Source of the DNA: Segatella buccae ATCC 33574
GTDB taxonomy: Bacteria; Bacteroidota; Bacteroidia; Bacteroidales; Bacteroidaceae
Direction: 5' to 3'
DNA length: 64,000 nt
Assembly: GCF_000184945.1 (NCBI RefSeq)
Contig: NZ_GL586311.1
Span: 507,367-571,366 of the forward strand
The stretch's first letter is position 1; every line of letters starts with the position of its first letter. This document shows positions 41,658 through 52,400 of this stretch, piece after piece. A program made the translations under genes and the position numbers. The notes under the pieces are model-generated. The model was not told the DNA's origin. It searched no databases and saw only the letters and a program-made list of their open reading frames with translations.

Positions 41658-44549
41658 TTACAGTTTCTGTTCCACCTCGATCTCCGTGAAGGTCTCAATG
41701 ATATCGCCTTCAAGAATGTCATTGCAGTTGACAAGGCTGATACCGCACTCCATGCCGGCAGGCACTTCCTTCACGTCGTCTTTGTAACGCTTGAGTGCAT
41801 CGATGGGGGCCGTGTGCACCACAATACCGTCGCGCACCACGCGGCCCTTGTCCTTGTTGTGTACCTTGCCTTCGATGACCAGACCGCCGGCAACCGTGCC
41901 AACCTTGGAAATCTTGAACACCTGCTTCACCTCTATCTCGCCGGTGACGATTTCTTTCTTCACCTTGTCGAGCATACCAATCATGGCCGACTTCACATCG
42001 TCGATGGCATCGTAGATAATAGAATAGGTGTTGATTTCCACGCCTTCACGGTCGGCCAACTTGCGGGCATCGGCTGACGGGCGCACCTGGAAGCCCACGA
42101 TGATGGCATCGGAGGCACTCGCGAGCATCACGTCATTTTCGCTGATCTGGCCCACGGCCTTGCTGATGACATTCACCTGCACCTTCTCCGTGGACAACTT
42201 AATGAACGAATCGCTGAGTGCCTCGATGGAACCGTCGGTATCGCCCTTGACGATGATGTTGAGCTCCTTGAACGAACCGAGGGCGATGCGGTGGGAAATG
42301 TCGTCAAGCGACAGACGCTTCTGGGTGCGCAGCCCCTGCTCGCGCTGCAACTGTTCGCGCTTGTTGGCTATCTCGCGGGCCTCCTGTTCGTTCTCCAGCA
42401 CATGGAAAGTGTCACCGGCCGTGGGCGCACCGTTCAATCCGAGGATAATACACGGCTCAGACGGGCCGGCCTCCTGAATGCGTTGGTTGCGCTCGTTGAA
42501 CATGGCCTTGATACGTCCCCAGCTCGTTCCTGCAATCACCACATCGCCCTGACGGAGCGTGCCGTTGCTCACGAGCACCGTGCTCACATAGCCGCGCCCC
42601 TTGTCGAGCGACGACTCGATGATGGATCCCGTGGCCTTGCGGTTGGGGTTGGCCTTGAGGTCGAGCATGTCGGCCTCAAGAAGCACCTTCTCCAGCAGCT
42701 CGTCCACACCGATGCCTTTCTTGGCACTGATCTCCTGACACTGATACTTACCGCCCCACTCCTCTACGAGCAAGTTCATCTGCGACAGGTCTTCGCGTAT
42801 CTTGTCGGGATTGGCTCCCGGCTTGTCTATCTTGTTGATGGCAAACACCATTGGCACACCGGCTGCCTGGGCATGGGAGATGGCCTCCTTGGTGGTAGGC
42901 ATCACAGAGTCGTCGGCGGCAATGATGATGATGGCAATATCGGTGACCTGCGTACCGCGGGCACGCATGGCCGTGAACGCCTCATGACCGGGCGTGTCAA
43001 GGAACGTGATGCGGCGGCCGTTCTCCAACTTCACGTTGTAGGCACCGATGTGCTGAGTGATGCCTCCGGCCTCACCGGCAATGACATTGGTATTGCGGAT
43101 ATGGTCGAGCAGCGATGTCTTACCGTGGTCCACATGGCCCATCACGGTCACGATCGGCGCACGGGGCACCAAATCGTTCTCATCGTCTTCCTCCTCGCTC
43201 ACGGCTTCGCTCACCTCGGCACTCACATATTCGGTCTTGAAGCCGAACTCATCGGCCACGAGATTGATGGTCTCGGCATCCAGACGCTGGTTGATGGACA
43301 CCATGATACCGATGCCCATGAGCGTGCCAATAACCTGATTGACACCTACGCCCATCATTGTGGCAAGTTCGCTCACGGTTACAAACTCGGTCAGTTTCAG
43401 CGTCTTGCTCTGCTTGCGCTCTGCATTGGCCTCCTCTGCCAGTTTCTCCTGCACGGCCTCGCGCTTCTCCTTGCGATATTTAGCACCTTTCCTGTTTTGG
43501 TTTTGCTTGTTGGTGAGGCGTGCGAGCGTCTCTTTCACCTGACGTGCCACATCTTCCTCATTCACCTCCAACGGTTTCTGGTTGCGCTTCTTGCCCTTGT
43601 TCTTCTTGCCCGAGTTTTTGCCTCCGCCACCGGTCTGCTGCTGGTTGGCAGCGGCGTTGATGTCCACACGCTCCTTGTTGATGCGCTGACGCTTCTTGCG
43701 CTCGCCTCCCGCTGCGTTTCCGCCACGCCCCTGCTGGGCCTTCTCTTCACGCTCCTTGCGACGCTCCTCTTTCGATTTCTTCTTGGGGCGCGTGCTCTGG
43801 TTGAGCGTGGCCAGGTCTATCTTGCCCAGCACCTTGGGTTCGTTGGCCGACAGTTTTCGCTCGCTCTTGAGCGTGAACAGCTCAGGCTTCTCCGAAGCTG
43901 CCGAGGTCTCAGGCTCAGCCACAGTTCCGGCAGTGTCCTCGGTCTGTTGTCGGGACACCTCCTCTTGTGGGTGTACAGGCTCCGGACGGTCTTTTTCCTC
44001 CTTGTCGATTGGAGCTTCCGGTTGGGCCACTTCGGTCTTTTTATCGGCAACGGCAGTTTCCACCTTCACCTCTTCAAGCCCAACGGCGACCGTTTCCGGC
44101 TTCGTCTCCACCGGCTTAGCCTCAGCCTTCGGGGCCTCCTTCGTCTCGGCAGGGCTCTCGGCAGCAGCCTCCACCTTTGTTTCGGGTTGTGCTACGGGAG
44201 CAGCAGACTTCTCGGCAGGCTTCTTGCCGATGTTGTCGAGATCCATCTTGCCCAACGGCTTGTACTGCTGCTGGGTGGACGATTTCAGAAGTCCATCGGC
44301 ACGAGTCTCTTTCCGGGAGGGCTCACGCTTCTTGTCTTTTGTTTTTTTCTGGAACAGTTTTTCAGCCTGGCTGCGCACTTCGGCATCCTGCTTGAACTCG
44401 TTGACCAGCGCATTATACTGCTCATCGTTGAGTTTGAAGCTCGGTTCGGCCTTCACCTCTCCCAGGTGGTTCTTCTTTTCAAGGAATTCAACTGCCGTTT
44501 GAAGTCCTATGTTCAGTTCACGTAATGCTTTGTTTAATCTGATGCTCAT
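41658..44549 (-). CDS. infB: Translation initiation factor IF-2
   Basis: The 963-residue protein has the N-terminal IF2N-like start ([26 protein letters not shown]), a long Lys/Glu/Pro/Ala-rich low-complexity linker over about residues 55-370, a second IF2N-type segment ([21 protein letters not shown]), and the GTPase with G1 at 471-478 (GHVDHGKT), G3 DTPGH and G4 NKID. Domains II, III and IV follow to EIEVEQKL. It positions initiator tRNA on the 30S subunit. It is third in rimP-nusA-infB, 153 bp after nusA. Confidence 0.97.
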   Translation of the reverse strand: MSIRLNKALRELNIGLQTAVEFLEKKNHLGEVKAEPSFKLNDEQYNALVNEFKQDAEVRSQAEKLFQKKTKDKKREPSRKETRADGLLKSSTQQQYKPLGKMDLDNIGKKPAEKSAAPVAQPETKVEAAAESPAETKEAPKAEAKPVETKPETVAVGLEEVKVETAVADKKTEVAQPEAPIDKEEKDRPEPVHPQEEVSRQQTEDTAGTVAEPETSAASEKPELFTLKSERKLSANEPKVLGKIDLATLNQSTRPKKKSKEERRKEREEKAQQGRGGNAAGGERKKRQRINKERVDINAAANQQQTGGGGKNSGKKNKGKKRNQKPLEVNEEDVARQVKETLARLTNKQNQNRKGAKYRKEKREAVQEKLAEEANAERKQSKTLKLTEFVTVSELATMMGVGVNQVIGTLMGIGIMVSINQRLDAETINLVADEFGFKTEYVSAEVSEAVSEEEDDENDLVPRAPIVTVMGHVDHGKTSLLDHIRNTNVIAGEAGGITQHIGAYNVKLENGRRITFLDTPGHEAFTAMRARGTQVTDIAIIIIAADDSVMPTTKEAISHAQAAGVPMVFAINKIDKPGANPDKIREDLSQMNLLVEEWGGKYQCQEISAKKGIGVDELLEKVLLEADMLDLKANPNRKATGSIIESSLDKGRGYVSTVLVSNGTLRQGDVVIAGTSWGRIKAMFNERNQRIQEAGPSEPCIILGLNGAPTAGDTFHVLENEQEAREIANKREQLQREQGLRTQKRLSLDDISHRIALGSFKELNIIVKGDTDGSIEALSDSFIKLSTEKVQVNVISKAVGQISENDVMLASASDAIIVGFQVRPSADARKLADREGVEINTYSIIYDAIDDVKSAMIGMLDKVKKEIVTGEIEVKQVFKISKVGTVAGGLVIEGKVHNKDKGRVVRDGIVVHTAPIDALKRYKDDVKEVPAGMECGISLVNCNDILEGDIIETFTEIEVEQKL

Positions 44550-44563
44550 GTATTTCCTTTGAT

Positions 44564-44697
44564 GTTGCGGGTGCTCGTTGTTGATTGTGGTTGTCGGATT
44601 ATGGTCTATGGCGTTGGGAGTCCGAACATGGCACTACCGGTAGTCACACCCTTTTAGCTACCGGCCAACTGCCATCACCCAACAACCGTCAACTGCG
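44564..44697. repeat. Imperfect inverted repeat of GTTGTTG-type units in the nusA-infB gap
   Basis: The left part (44564-44597) is a G/T-rich string containing GTTGTTGATTGTGGTTG; the right part (44661-44697) contains CATCACCCAACAACCGTCAAC. They pair imperfectly across about 60 nt that include the palindrome ACTACCGGTAGT. The design recalls the other intercistronic repeats. Confidence 0.45.
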
Positions 44698-44702
44698 TTT
44701 CG

Positions 44703-45968
44703 TTACTGTTCAAACTCGGCCCTGAGTACGTTGAGCACGTTGTCTACGGTTTCCTCCTCAAGGTCGGCCTTTTCGATCAGCATCTCGCGTGGTGCGTTGA
44801 GCACCTGCTTGGCCGTGTCGAGACCGATGCTCTTGATGGCATCGATCACCCACTGGTCTATCTCGTCGGAGAACTCTTCCAGATAGATGTCCTCATCAGC
44901 GGCATTCTCGTCGATTTCGCGGAACACATCGATGGTATATTCCGTGAGCATGGAGGCCAACTTGATGTTCATGCCGCCGCGCCCGATGGCCAGACTCACT
45001 TCCTCGGGTTGCAGGTAGACCTCGGCTTTGTGGTTTTCCTCATCGATGTTGATGGAAGACACCTTGGCCGGACTCAGTGCGCGCTGGATAAACAGTTTCA
45101 CGTTGGAAGTGTAGTTGATGACATCGATGTTCTCGTTGCAGAGTTCGCGCACGATGCCGTGTACACGGCTACCTTTCACACCCACACAGGCACCCACCGG
45201 ATCGATGCGCTCGTCGAAGCTCTCCACGGCCACCTTGGCGCGGTCGCCCGGCATACGGGCTATCTTGCGGATGGCGATGAGTCCGTCGCTGATTTCGGGC
45301 ACTTCGGCTTCGAGCAACCGCTCAAGGAACATCGGGCTCGTGCGGCTCAAGATGATCTTGGGGTTGTTGTTCTCGTTGTCCACGCGCAGAATCACGGCCC
45401 TCACGGTCTCGCCTTTACGGTATTGGTCGGCGGGTATCTGTTCAGCCTTGGGCAGTATCAGTTCGTTGTTCTCGTCGTCAACGATGAGCACCTCGCGCTT
45501 CCACATCTGGTACACCTCGCCGCTGATCACCTGTCCCACGCGGTCTTTATATTTATTGTAAAGAGAGTCGTGCTCCAGTTCCAGAATCTTTGAAGCCAGC
45601 GTCTGGCGGAGCGTCAGGATGGCCCGGCGGCCGAACTTGTTGAAGTCCACCTTCTCACTCACATCCTCGCCCACCTCGTAGTCGGGTTCTATTTTCTGTG
45701 CCTCGGTCAGACTGATCTCCTTGTTCTCGTCTTCCACCTCGCCATCGGCCACCACCACGCGGTTGCGGTAGATCTCGAAGTCGCCCTTGTCGGGGTTCAC
45801 GATCACGTCGAAGTTCTCGTCGCTGCCGAATATTTTAGCAAGCACATTGCGGAAGCTTTCTTCCAGCACGCTTACCAGTGTCGTACGGTCGATGTTCTTG
45901 GTTTCCTTAAACTCGCGGAACGTATCGATCATACTGATCGTCTCTTCACCTTGTTTTTTTGCTGCCAT
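44703..45968 (-). CDS. nusA: Transcription elongation/termination factor NusA
   Basis: The 421-residue protein has the NusA N-terminal RNA-polymerase-binding domain, an S1 domain (about 135-205), and two KH domains with GVKGSRVHGI and GRGGMNIKL. It ends soon after a short helical C-terminal domain and lacks the acidic repeats of proteobacterial NusA, as is usual in Bacteroidota. It modulates pausing, termination and antitermination. It is 4 bp from rimP and shares the rimP promoter, whose leader contains a terminator-like hairpin; NusA could therefore act on its own mRNA. Confidence 0.96.
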   Translation of the reverse strand: MAAKKQGEETISMIDTFREFKETKNIDRTTLVSVLEESFRNVLAKIFGSDENFDVIVNPDKGDFEIYRNRVVVADGEVEDENKEISLTEAQKIEPDYEVGEDVSEKVDFNKFGRRAILTLRQTLASKILELEHDSLYNKYKDRVGQVISGEVYQMWKREVLIVDDENNELILPKAEQIPADQYRKGETVRAVILRVDNENNNPKIILSRTSPMFLERLLEAEVPEISDGLIAIRKIARMPGDRAKVAVESFDERIDPVGACVGVKGSRVHGIVRELCNENIDVINYTSNVKLFIQRALSPAKVSSINIDEENHKAEVYLQPEEVSLAIGRGGMNIKLASMLTEYTIDVFREIDENAADEDIYLEEFSDEIDQWVIDAIKSIGLDTAKQVLNAPREMLIEKADLEEETVDNVLNVLRAEFEQ

Positions 45969-45972
45969 AGCT

Positions 45973-46440
45973 TTACTTGAAACTTATTATATATTTTGTA
46001 TATTTCACTTCATCCATCCGGTAGGTGTGGTCCACCGCCTGCACCACAGGGCGTTTCTTGCCTTCCACCTTCACCTTTTCGTTCACGCTCACCACGAAGT
46101 CGTTTCCGTCTACCGATTTCAGCAGTCCCTTGACCTTCTTTCCGTCGCCGTCGAGCACTTCCACTTCCTTGCCTATGAAGTTGATGTATTGCTGCGCCAC
46201 CTTGAACGGCTGGCCCAGTCCGGCCGAGCCCACCTCCAGTTCGTAGTCTTCCTCGTCGCGGCTCAGCCGGTCTTCGATATACTTGCTGAGCTCCACGCAG
46301 TCTTCAATCCACACGCCATCCGCATGGTCTATCTCCACGACTATCTTGTCGTCCTGCCCGATTTGGATGTCCACAAGGAAGTATTCCTTGTCTTGGAGCC
46401 ATTCTTCAACTAATGTTTTTACGACGTTTTTGTCTATCAT
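45973..46440 (-). CDS. rimP: Ribosome maturation factor RimP
   Basis: The 155-residue protein shows the RimP features KIVVEIDHADGVWIEDCVELSKYIEDRL and YELEVGSAGLGQPFKVAQQYINFIGKEVEV, with an SH3-like C-terminal part. It assists 30S maturation. It is first in the rimP-nusA-infB operon, with a full consensus promoter and a short hairpin leader. Confidence 0.95.
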   Translation of the reverse strand: MIDKNVVKTLVEEWLQDKEYFLVDIQIGQDDKIVVEIDHADGVWIEDCVELSKYIEDRLSRDEEDYELEVGSAGLGQPFKVAQQYINFIGKEVEVLDGDGKKVKGLLKSVDGNDFVVSVNEKVKVEGKKRPVVQAVDHTYRMDEVKYTKYIISFK

Positions 46441-46448
46441 ATAAGTCT

Positions 46449-46488
46449 GATTAAAATAAAATGAGGAGCTCTCCCGGAGCCCCTCATT
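46449..46488 (-). terminator. Attenuator-like hairpin with T-rich tail in the rimP leader
   Basis: On the minus strand AATGAGGGGCTC (46488-46477) pairs with GAGCTCCTCATT (46471-46460) around CGGGA with small internal mismatches, and TTATTTTAA follows. It begins about 7 nt after the predicted transcription start and ends about 10 nt before the ATG of rimP. This is the layout of a transcription attenuator. Confidence 0.6.
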
Positions 46489-46501
46489 CCACTGAACGCT
46501 G

Positions 46502-46533
46502 CAAAAGTACGAATAATTTCGCTACCCTGCAAA
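46502..46533 (-). promoter_or_regulatory. Promoter of rimP-nusA-infB
   Basis: Minus strand: TTTG (46533-46530), 20 nt, TACTTTTG (46509-46502). Full match to the Bacteroidota consensus. The remaining 200 bases to the SGNH gene stop at 46737 show nothing further. Confidence 0.78.
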
Positions 46534-46736
46534 GATTTCATTGTTTTTCTTCATGCCACGCGCGATTTTTATAGTATCCGCATGTGTTTTCTTTACTTTC
46601 TTGGAAGGGCCGCATGGTGTATGTTAATAAAATCAGAATAGGTCATTTTACCATAAGCCTTAATTATGTTCCCAATAGGAGAAAAACATTTTACCCAACA
46701 CAGAGATGCGGAAGCAAAGCCTTCAACACTCCTCGC

Positions 46737-47963
46737 TCATTTCACTTTTTCCGCAGCATATTCGCCCATCAGCCTATAACCTTCGGGATTGGGGTGCAGC
46801 CAGTCGCTTTGCAGTTCCTTACGCATCTGCTCGGGGGCAGCCGGGTCGCGCAGCAGTTCGTCGAAGTCGAGAATGCCGTCGACCTTGCCTTTCTGCGCCC
46901 TTATCCAGTCGTTCACGGAGAGCCGCGCCGCCTCGTGGAACCGGGAGTAATAGCCGGCCCCCTTAAACGGCGTGATGGTGCCCAGAAACACCTTCAGCCG
47001 ATGGGCCCGGGCCTTCCTGATCATCTCCTCGTAGGCCTCTATCAACTGGCGGGCCACGGTCTCGCTGTTGCCTCGCGCACCGCCTATATCGTTCACCCCT
47101 TCAAAGATGACCACCGCCGACACCCCGCTTTGGGCCAGAATGTCGCGGTCGAAACGTTCGCGGGCCATCGTGCCGAAGCCGCCCGGCGTGGCCACACGGT
47201 TGTTGCCGATGCCCAGATTGAGCACTCCCATGCCGGTCACACCGAGTTTCGTTTGCAGGTATTCCGACATCATGTCAGGCCACCGGTTGTGCCGGTTGTC
47301 GGTGCTGTTCTTGCCGTCGGTGATGGAGTTGCCGATGATAGCCACAGCCGAAGCCGTGAGGTCGAACACGTCGATGGCCGCGATGTTGAACCAGTGGTTT
47401 TCGCGGAAAGCCGTACTGAAATCGGTGTGGGCGGTTGTCACCCCACGCATGACATAGGAGGTGGTGCGCGAACCCATGTGTACCGTGGGGAGGGCCGGGG
47501 CCGACACATAGTTGATCGTGACGGCCAGTCGTTCCAACGGCCGGAGGTCGAACACCAGCGCGTCGCTCGTTGCGGTCTTGCCGGGGGCAATGGTCACACC
47601 GAGGTTCTTGCCGAAACGCAGATATTTGGCACTGCGGGCATCGATGGCAAACGAGTCTTTGGAGTGGGCGATGTACACCGACTTGATGACCACGGGCTCT
47701 GCACTCAGTTCGTTGCTCAACTGCAGGCGCAGCATGGTGCCCCCGATAGACACCTTCACGATCTGCCTCACCGAGCGGTTGCTCATATTGTTGTTGTAAG
47801 GCATAAACGACTTCACCACCGGCTGTTGCGCCGTGGCCCATGTGCCCACCCAGTGGGTGTAGGCACTTTCCTTCAACTCGGGCAGTTTTTTGGCCACTCC
47901 CTGCGCTCCGGCGGTCATTGCCACCAAGCCCATCAGCCATGCCCATAGCATAATCCGTCTCAT
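46737..47963 (-). CDS. Secreted SGNH/GDSL esterase, paralogue of the xyn-operon esterase
   Basis: Starting at the ATG at 47963 (408 residues, MRRIMLWAWLMGLVAMTAGAQ) gives a clean signal peptide; the frame is open 11 codons further up. The domain plan equals that of the esterase at 10958-12121: N-terminal HWVGTWATAQQP and QIVKVSIGGTMLRLQLSNEL, then SGNH blocks IIGNSITDG (Ser213), EGVNDIGG (Asn291) and SDWLHPNP (Asp387/His390). It should remove acetyl or other acyl groups from a polysaccharide; the substrate is not known. It stands alone behind a full consensus promoter, apart from the xylan locus. Confidence 0.85.
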   Translation of the reverse strand: MRRIMLWAWLMGLVAMTAGAQGVAKKLPELKESAYTHWVGTWATAQQPVVKSFMPYNNNMSNRSVRQIVKVSIGGTMLRLQLSNELSAEPVVIKSVYIAHSKDSFAIDARSAKYLRFGKNLGVTIAPGKTATSDALVFDLRPLERLAVTINYVSAPALPTVHMGSRTTSYVMRGVTTAHTDFSTAFRENHWFNIAAIDVFDLTASAVAIIGNSITDGKNSTDNRHNRWPDMMSEYLQTKLGVTGMGVLNLGIGNNRVATPGGFGTMARERFDRDILAQSGVSAVVIFEGVNDIGGARGNSETVARQLIEAYEEMIRKARAHRLKVFLGTITPFKGAGYYSRFHEAARLSVNDWIRAQKGKVDGILDFDELLRDPAAPEQMRKELQSDWLHPNPEGYRLMGEYAAEKVK

Positions 47964-47993
47964 TCTTTTTCGCTTTTTTATCCTGTCAGGGTG

Positions 47994-48025
47994 CAAAGTT
48001 ACGCAAAGTGGAAGTCAACACCAAA
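47994..48025 (-). promoter_or_regulatory. Promoter of the second SGNH esterase
   Basis: Minus strand: TTTG (48025-48022), 20 nt, TAACTTTG (48001-47994). The start of the gene is 31 nt beyond the -7 box, which supports the chosen ATG at 47963. Confidence 0.75.
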
Positions 48026-48154
48026 TAATCGGTCTCCGTTTTTGCCGGTGGCGGAAAAACAGCGGGCACACCGCCCAACAAGTCTGCCGACCCCGCTTTC
48101 CTTAAATAACGTTTAAAATTCCACCACTCCCATACGCTCTTCACGGGAAATATG

Positions 48155-48162
48155 TATATTTG
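48155..48162 (+). promoter_or_regulatory. -7 box of the peroxiredoxin gene
   Basis: TATATTTG matches TAnnTTTG 34 bp before the ATG at 48196. The upstream TTTG is missing. Confidence 0.4.
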
Positions 48163-48195
48163 TATCTATTACAAAACAACAAATACGACTGACAA

Positions 48196-48645
48196 ATGGA
48201 AATAGGACAAAGACTGCCGGAACTGCTCGGCACCGACCAAGACGGCAAAGAAATCAAACTCAGTGACTTCCAAGGCAAGAAACTCGTGCTCTACATCTAT
48301 CCCCGCGACGCCACACCGGGATGCACCAGCGAGGCTTGCAGCCTGCGCGACAACTACGAGCGTTTCCTCTCCCGGGGCTATGCCGTGGTGGGGGTGAGCC
48401 CGCAAAGTGCGGAGTCGCACAAAAAGTTCATCGCCAAGTACAACCTCCCCTTCCCCCTCATCGCCGACACGGAGAAAAGACTCGTCAACGAGTTGGGGGT
48501 GTATGGAGAGAAAAAGATGTATGGCAAGGTGTCGATGGGCATCTTCCGCACCACTTTCATCACCGATGAGAACGGAGTCGTGGAACAGATTTTCACACCC
48601 CGGCAAATCAAGGTGAAGGAGCACGCCGAACAGATATTGGCGTAA
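48196..48645 (+). CDS. bcp: Thioredoxin-dependent peroxiredoxin (Bcp/PrxQ)
   Basis: The 149-residue protein is a complete Bcp/PrxQ-type peroxiredoxin. PRDATPGCTSEAC contains the peroxidatic Cys43 and the resolving Cys48 five residues later, with FRTTFITDENG as the conserved strand near the active site. It reduces hydrogen peroxide and alkyl hydroperoxides in the cytoplasm with thioredoxin. It is a single-gene unit between the SGNH gene (divergent) and a repeat module. Confidence 0.95.
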   Translation: MEIGQRLPELLGTDQDGKEIKLSDFQGKKLVLYIYPRDATPGCTSEACSLRDNYERFLSRGYAVVGVSPQSAESHKKFIAKYNLPFPLIADTEKRLVNELGVYGEKKMYGKVSMGIFRTTFITDENGVVEQIFTPRQIKVKEHAEQILA

Positions 48646-48662
48646 AACTTTTTCCCTTCCGA

Positions 48663-48694
48663 TTTGGATTTCCCCCGATTTCATCGTATCTTTG
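48663..48694 (+). promoter_or_regulatory. Consensus promoter of repeat module B
   Basis: TTTG (48663-48666), exactly 20 nt, TATCTTTG (48687-48694), as in module A. It starts 18 bp after the peroxiredoxin stop codon. Confidence 0.65.
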
Positions 48695-48703
48695 CATCAG
48701 CAA

Positions 48704-48731
48704 GGAGAGCGTGCAGACGCTCTCCTTTTTT
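48704..48731 (+). terminator. Terminator hairpin immediately after the module B promoter
   Basis: GGAGAGCGT (48704-48712) pairs perfectly with ACGCTCTCC (48717-48725), loop GCAG, followed by six T. The stem differs in sequence from module A but keeps pairing and position, which points to selection for the structure. Confidence 0.72.
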
Positions 48732-48815
48732 GTTGTTTGCCGCATTCTCCGAGGTCAAAGGGCCTCTTTAGCCTTTCCATCCGGCCTCTTCGGGCTTCTC
48801 GCCCGGCCCAAACGG

Positions 48816-48847
48816 GCTTCCAAGTGTGGCCCTTTCGCATGGTCGTT
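48816..48847 (+). repeat. 32-nt core shared with module A
   Basis: Identical over 32 bases to 26124-26155; flanks of GGGCTTCTCGCCCGGCCC and GGCCCGAACGACCATGC give local palindromes such as CATGGTCGTT/AACGACCATG. Confidence 0.8.
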
Positions 48848-49222
48848 TGGCCCGAACGACCATGCGTTTCGGCTTTTTCCAACTTCCGAAAGCCATTTTC
48901 CGCCTCGCTGCAACACCCAGGGGGAGACACACTGTAAAGCCTTTTCCAATTCTTTAATACTTCGCACTATACGCCCCTCCGGCACCATGCAAGGCCCCCG
49001 GCGGTACGACGTTTAAAGACACGGCAACAGAACAACGGCAAAACAACTGCCCCCTCGCCGCTCAAAGACAAACAGGCACGCAGCGCTCCGCCACGTTGGC
49101 TTCAAACGCTTCGGCCCGACCCGGCAATCTTAATTTTAACATTTAAATCACAACTTTTCTTATCAAAAACTCACATTTTTGTGGTAGATTTAACCGTTTC
49201 AGTCAATTTTTGCATAAAAAAA

Positions 49223-49254
49223 TTTGGATCTATTCTAAATATTATTTAAATTTG
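49223..49254 (+). promoter_or_regulatory. Promoter of the third susC operon
   Basis: TTTG (49223-49226), 20 nt, TAAATTTG (49247-49254). The leader to the ATG at 49436 is about 175 nt. Confidence 0.75.
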
Positions 49255-49435
49255 TAGCCCGCTTCTACATTTGTTTTATATATTTTTTCCTAAAAAGACG
49301 AGACAGAGATTTAATATATTTCCGGCATTCCACGCCCACCCACATTTGCGGAAGCCAGCCATGCCATGTTGATATGGCACGCATCAGCGACATAAATTTT
49401 AAAGCTATTATATTCAATTAAATTAAGGGAAATCT

Positions 49436-52400
49436 ATGGAAAAAAGATTCACTTTGTTTTTGGTCGGCCTGTTCCTGTCCGCAGGAATGGCATTCGCTCA
49501 AACCAAAATCTCAGGTACCGTGGTTTCTCAAGAGGATGGCGAGCCCATCATCGGTGCTTCCGTACTTGTGCAAGGCAGCAAGGTCGGAGCTGTGACCGAT
49601 GTGGACGGCCACTTCACTCTTGACGTGCCGGCAGGCAAGAAACTCGTAATCAGCTACATCGGTATGCAAACGCAGACGATCAATGCCAGTGCCAACATGA
49701 AAGTGGCACTCATTCAGGATAACAAAACGCTGCAAGAAGTCGTTGTCACGGGTCTGACCACCATGGACAAGCGGCTGTTTTCCGGAGCGACAACCAAGCT
49801 CGATGCCAGCACCACCAAACTCGACGGTATGGCCGACATCAGCCGTTCGCTCGAAGGCCGCGCTGCCGGTGTGAGCGTGCAGAACGTGTCCGGAACATTC
49901 GGTACGGCCCCAAAAATCCGCGTGCGTGGCGCCACCTCCATCTTCGGTAGCTCCAAACCGCTGTGGGTGGTAGACGGCGTGATCATGGAAGACGTGGTAG
50001 ACGTGGATGCCGACGACCTCTCTTCGGGTGATGCCAACACGCTGATTTCGTCCGCCATAGCCGGCCTCAACTCCGACGACATCGAGAGCTTCCAGATTCT
50101 GAAAGACGGTTCGGCCACCTCTATCTATGGTGCCCGCGCCATGGCCGGCGTGATTGTCGTGACCACCAAGAAAGGACGGGCCGGACAGGCACACGTGAGC
50201 TACACGGGTGAATACACCATGCGACTGAAGCCCTCTTACAGCAACTTCAACATCATGAACTCGCAAGACCAGATGGAAGTGTATCAGGAGCTCCAGCAGA
50301 AAGGATTCCTCAACTATGCCGAGACAGCCACGGCCATGAACAGCGGCGTCTATGGCAAGCTCTACCAGCTGCTCTCCCAATATGATGCCACCACGGGGCA
50401 GTTTGCCGTAGCCAACACGGAAGAAGCCAAACTGGCCTACCTCCGGGCTGCCGAGTACAGAAACACCAACTGGTTTGACCAGCTCTTCTCCAACGCCGTG
50501 ATGCACAACCACTCCGTGAGTGTCTCCGGCGGTACGGACAAGTCGCAGTATTACGCATCGCTGTCGGCCATGTTCGACCCGGGATGGACCAAAGCGAGCA
50601 AAGTGCAACGCTACACGGCCAACCTCAACACGACTTACAATGTGAGCAAATACATTGACATAAACCTCATCGGAAACGCTTCCTATCGTAAGCAGAAAGC
50701 TCCCGGAACGCTCAATTCCGAGGTGGATCCCGTAAACGGCGAGGTGAAGCGTGACTTCGACATCAACCCCTACTCCTACGCCATCAACACCTCGCGCACG
50801 CTCGACCCCAACGAGTTCTACACGCGCAACTATGCACCGTTCAACATTCTCCATGAGTTGGACAACAACTATCTGGACCTGAACGTGAATGATTTCCGCG
50901 TCTCGGCCAGCATCGACTATAAACCTATCAGGAAGTTGAAGTTGACCTTGCTCGGAGCCATGAAAGGTGCTTCCACCTCACAGGAGCACTACATCAGGGA
51001 CGAATCCAATCAGGCACAGGCCTACCGGGCCATGCCCACTGCCGCCATCCGCGACCGCAACCCGTTCCTTTACAAGGATCCCGACAATGTCTATGCGCTG
51101 CCCATCTCCGTGTTGCCCTACGGTGGTATCTACGAGCGCACCGACAACCGCTCTTTCGGCTGGGACACGCGTATCTCGGCCAGCTACAACGATGTGATTG
51201 CCGACAAGCACATCATCAACTTCTATGCCGGTATGGAGACCAACTACACCGACCGCCACACCACATGGTTCCGCGGCTGGGGCCTTCAATACACCAAAGG
51301 TGAGGTGCCCTTGTATGCCTACCAGGTGTTCAAGAGAGGTCTGGAAGAGGGTTCCGACTACTTCAACATGAAGAATACCCACTATCGCAGTGCGGCCTTC
51401 TTCGGCACCGCCACCTATTCTTATCAGGGACGCTATCAGGTGACCGGCACCATGCGCTATGAAGGCACCAACTATCTGGGCAAGGCCACATCGGCCCGTT
51501 GGTTGCCCACATGGAACGTTTCCAGTGCTTGGAACGCCCATGAAGAGAAGTGGTTTGCCAACACCTTTAAAGATGTGCTCACTCACGGGACATTCCGTTT
51601 GAGCTATTCGCTGACCGGTGACCGCCCCCCGGTGACCAACGCCCTGCCTATCTACAAGAGCGAGAATCCCTGGCGCCCGTTCACCAGCGTGCAGGAGTCC
51701 GGTTTGACACAGACACTGGGCAACCCCGAACTCACCTACGAGAAGAAGCATGAGTTCAATGTCGGCCTCGACCTCGGATTCCTCAAAAACCGCATCAATT
51801 TCAGCATCGATGCCTACTGGCGTAACAACTACGACCTCATTGGCTATGCCAACACCCAGCTCTATGGCGAGGGACAAGTGGCCAACGTGGCTTCAATGAA
51901 ATCGAATGGTGTAGAGTTCAGCCTGTCCACCCAAAACATCAAGACGACCGATTTCTCTTGGAACACCAATCTGATCTTCTCGTATGCCCACAATGAGATC
52001 ACCGATCTCTATTCGCCCGCCCGCATCATCGACCTCGTGAAGGGCACGGGCTATCCCCTCGTGGGCTATCCGGTGCGTTCCATCTTCTCCATTCCCTTCA
52101 AAGGACTGAACAGAGACGGACTGCCCACCTTCCTCGATCAGGACGGAAACATCACCACGACCGGCATTTACTTCCAGACTCGCGACCAGTCGAAAACCAA
52201 GTTCTTGAAATATGAAGGTCCGGTGGATCCTACGGTGACAGGCTCGTTGGGCAATGTGTTCAAATATAAGAACTGGACACTCAACGTGTTCCTCACCTAC
52301 TCGTTTGGCAATGTGGTGCGACTGGATGATGTCTTCAAGAGCAAATATGACGACCTCAGCTCCATGACCAAGGAGTTCCGCAACCGCTGGACTCACGCCG

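Larger units (their letters stand above)
48646..49435. other. 790-bp non-coding region upstream of the third susC
   Basis: It begins with module B (promoter, terminator hairpin and 32-nt core), continues with some 200 bases in which I see nothing, and ends with the promoter and leader of the third susC. Short open frames over the module resemble those over module A only because the DNA is repeated. Confidence 0.7.

Noticed and set aside
42291..44525. 744-codon open frame antisense to infB
   Set aside because: Leu/Arg/His-rich shadow of the IF-2 low-complexity region; no recognisable domain.
48692..49016. Short open frames over module B
   Set aside because: Same reason as for module A; amino-acid similarity in several frames at once shows conservation of DNA, not protein.
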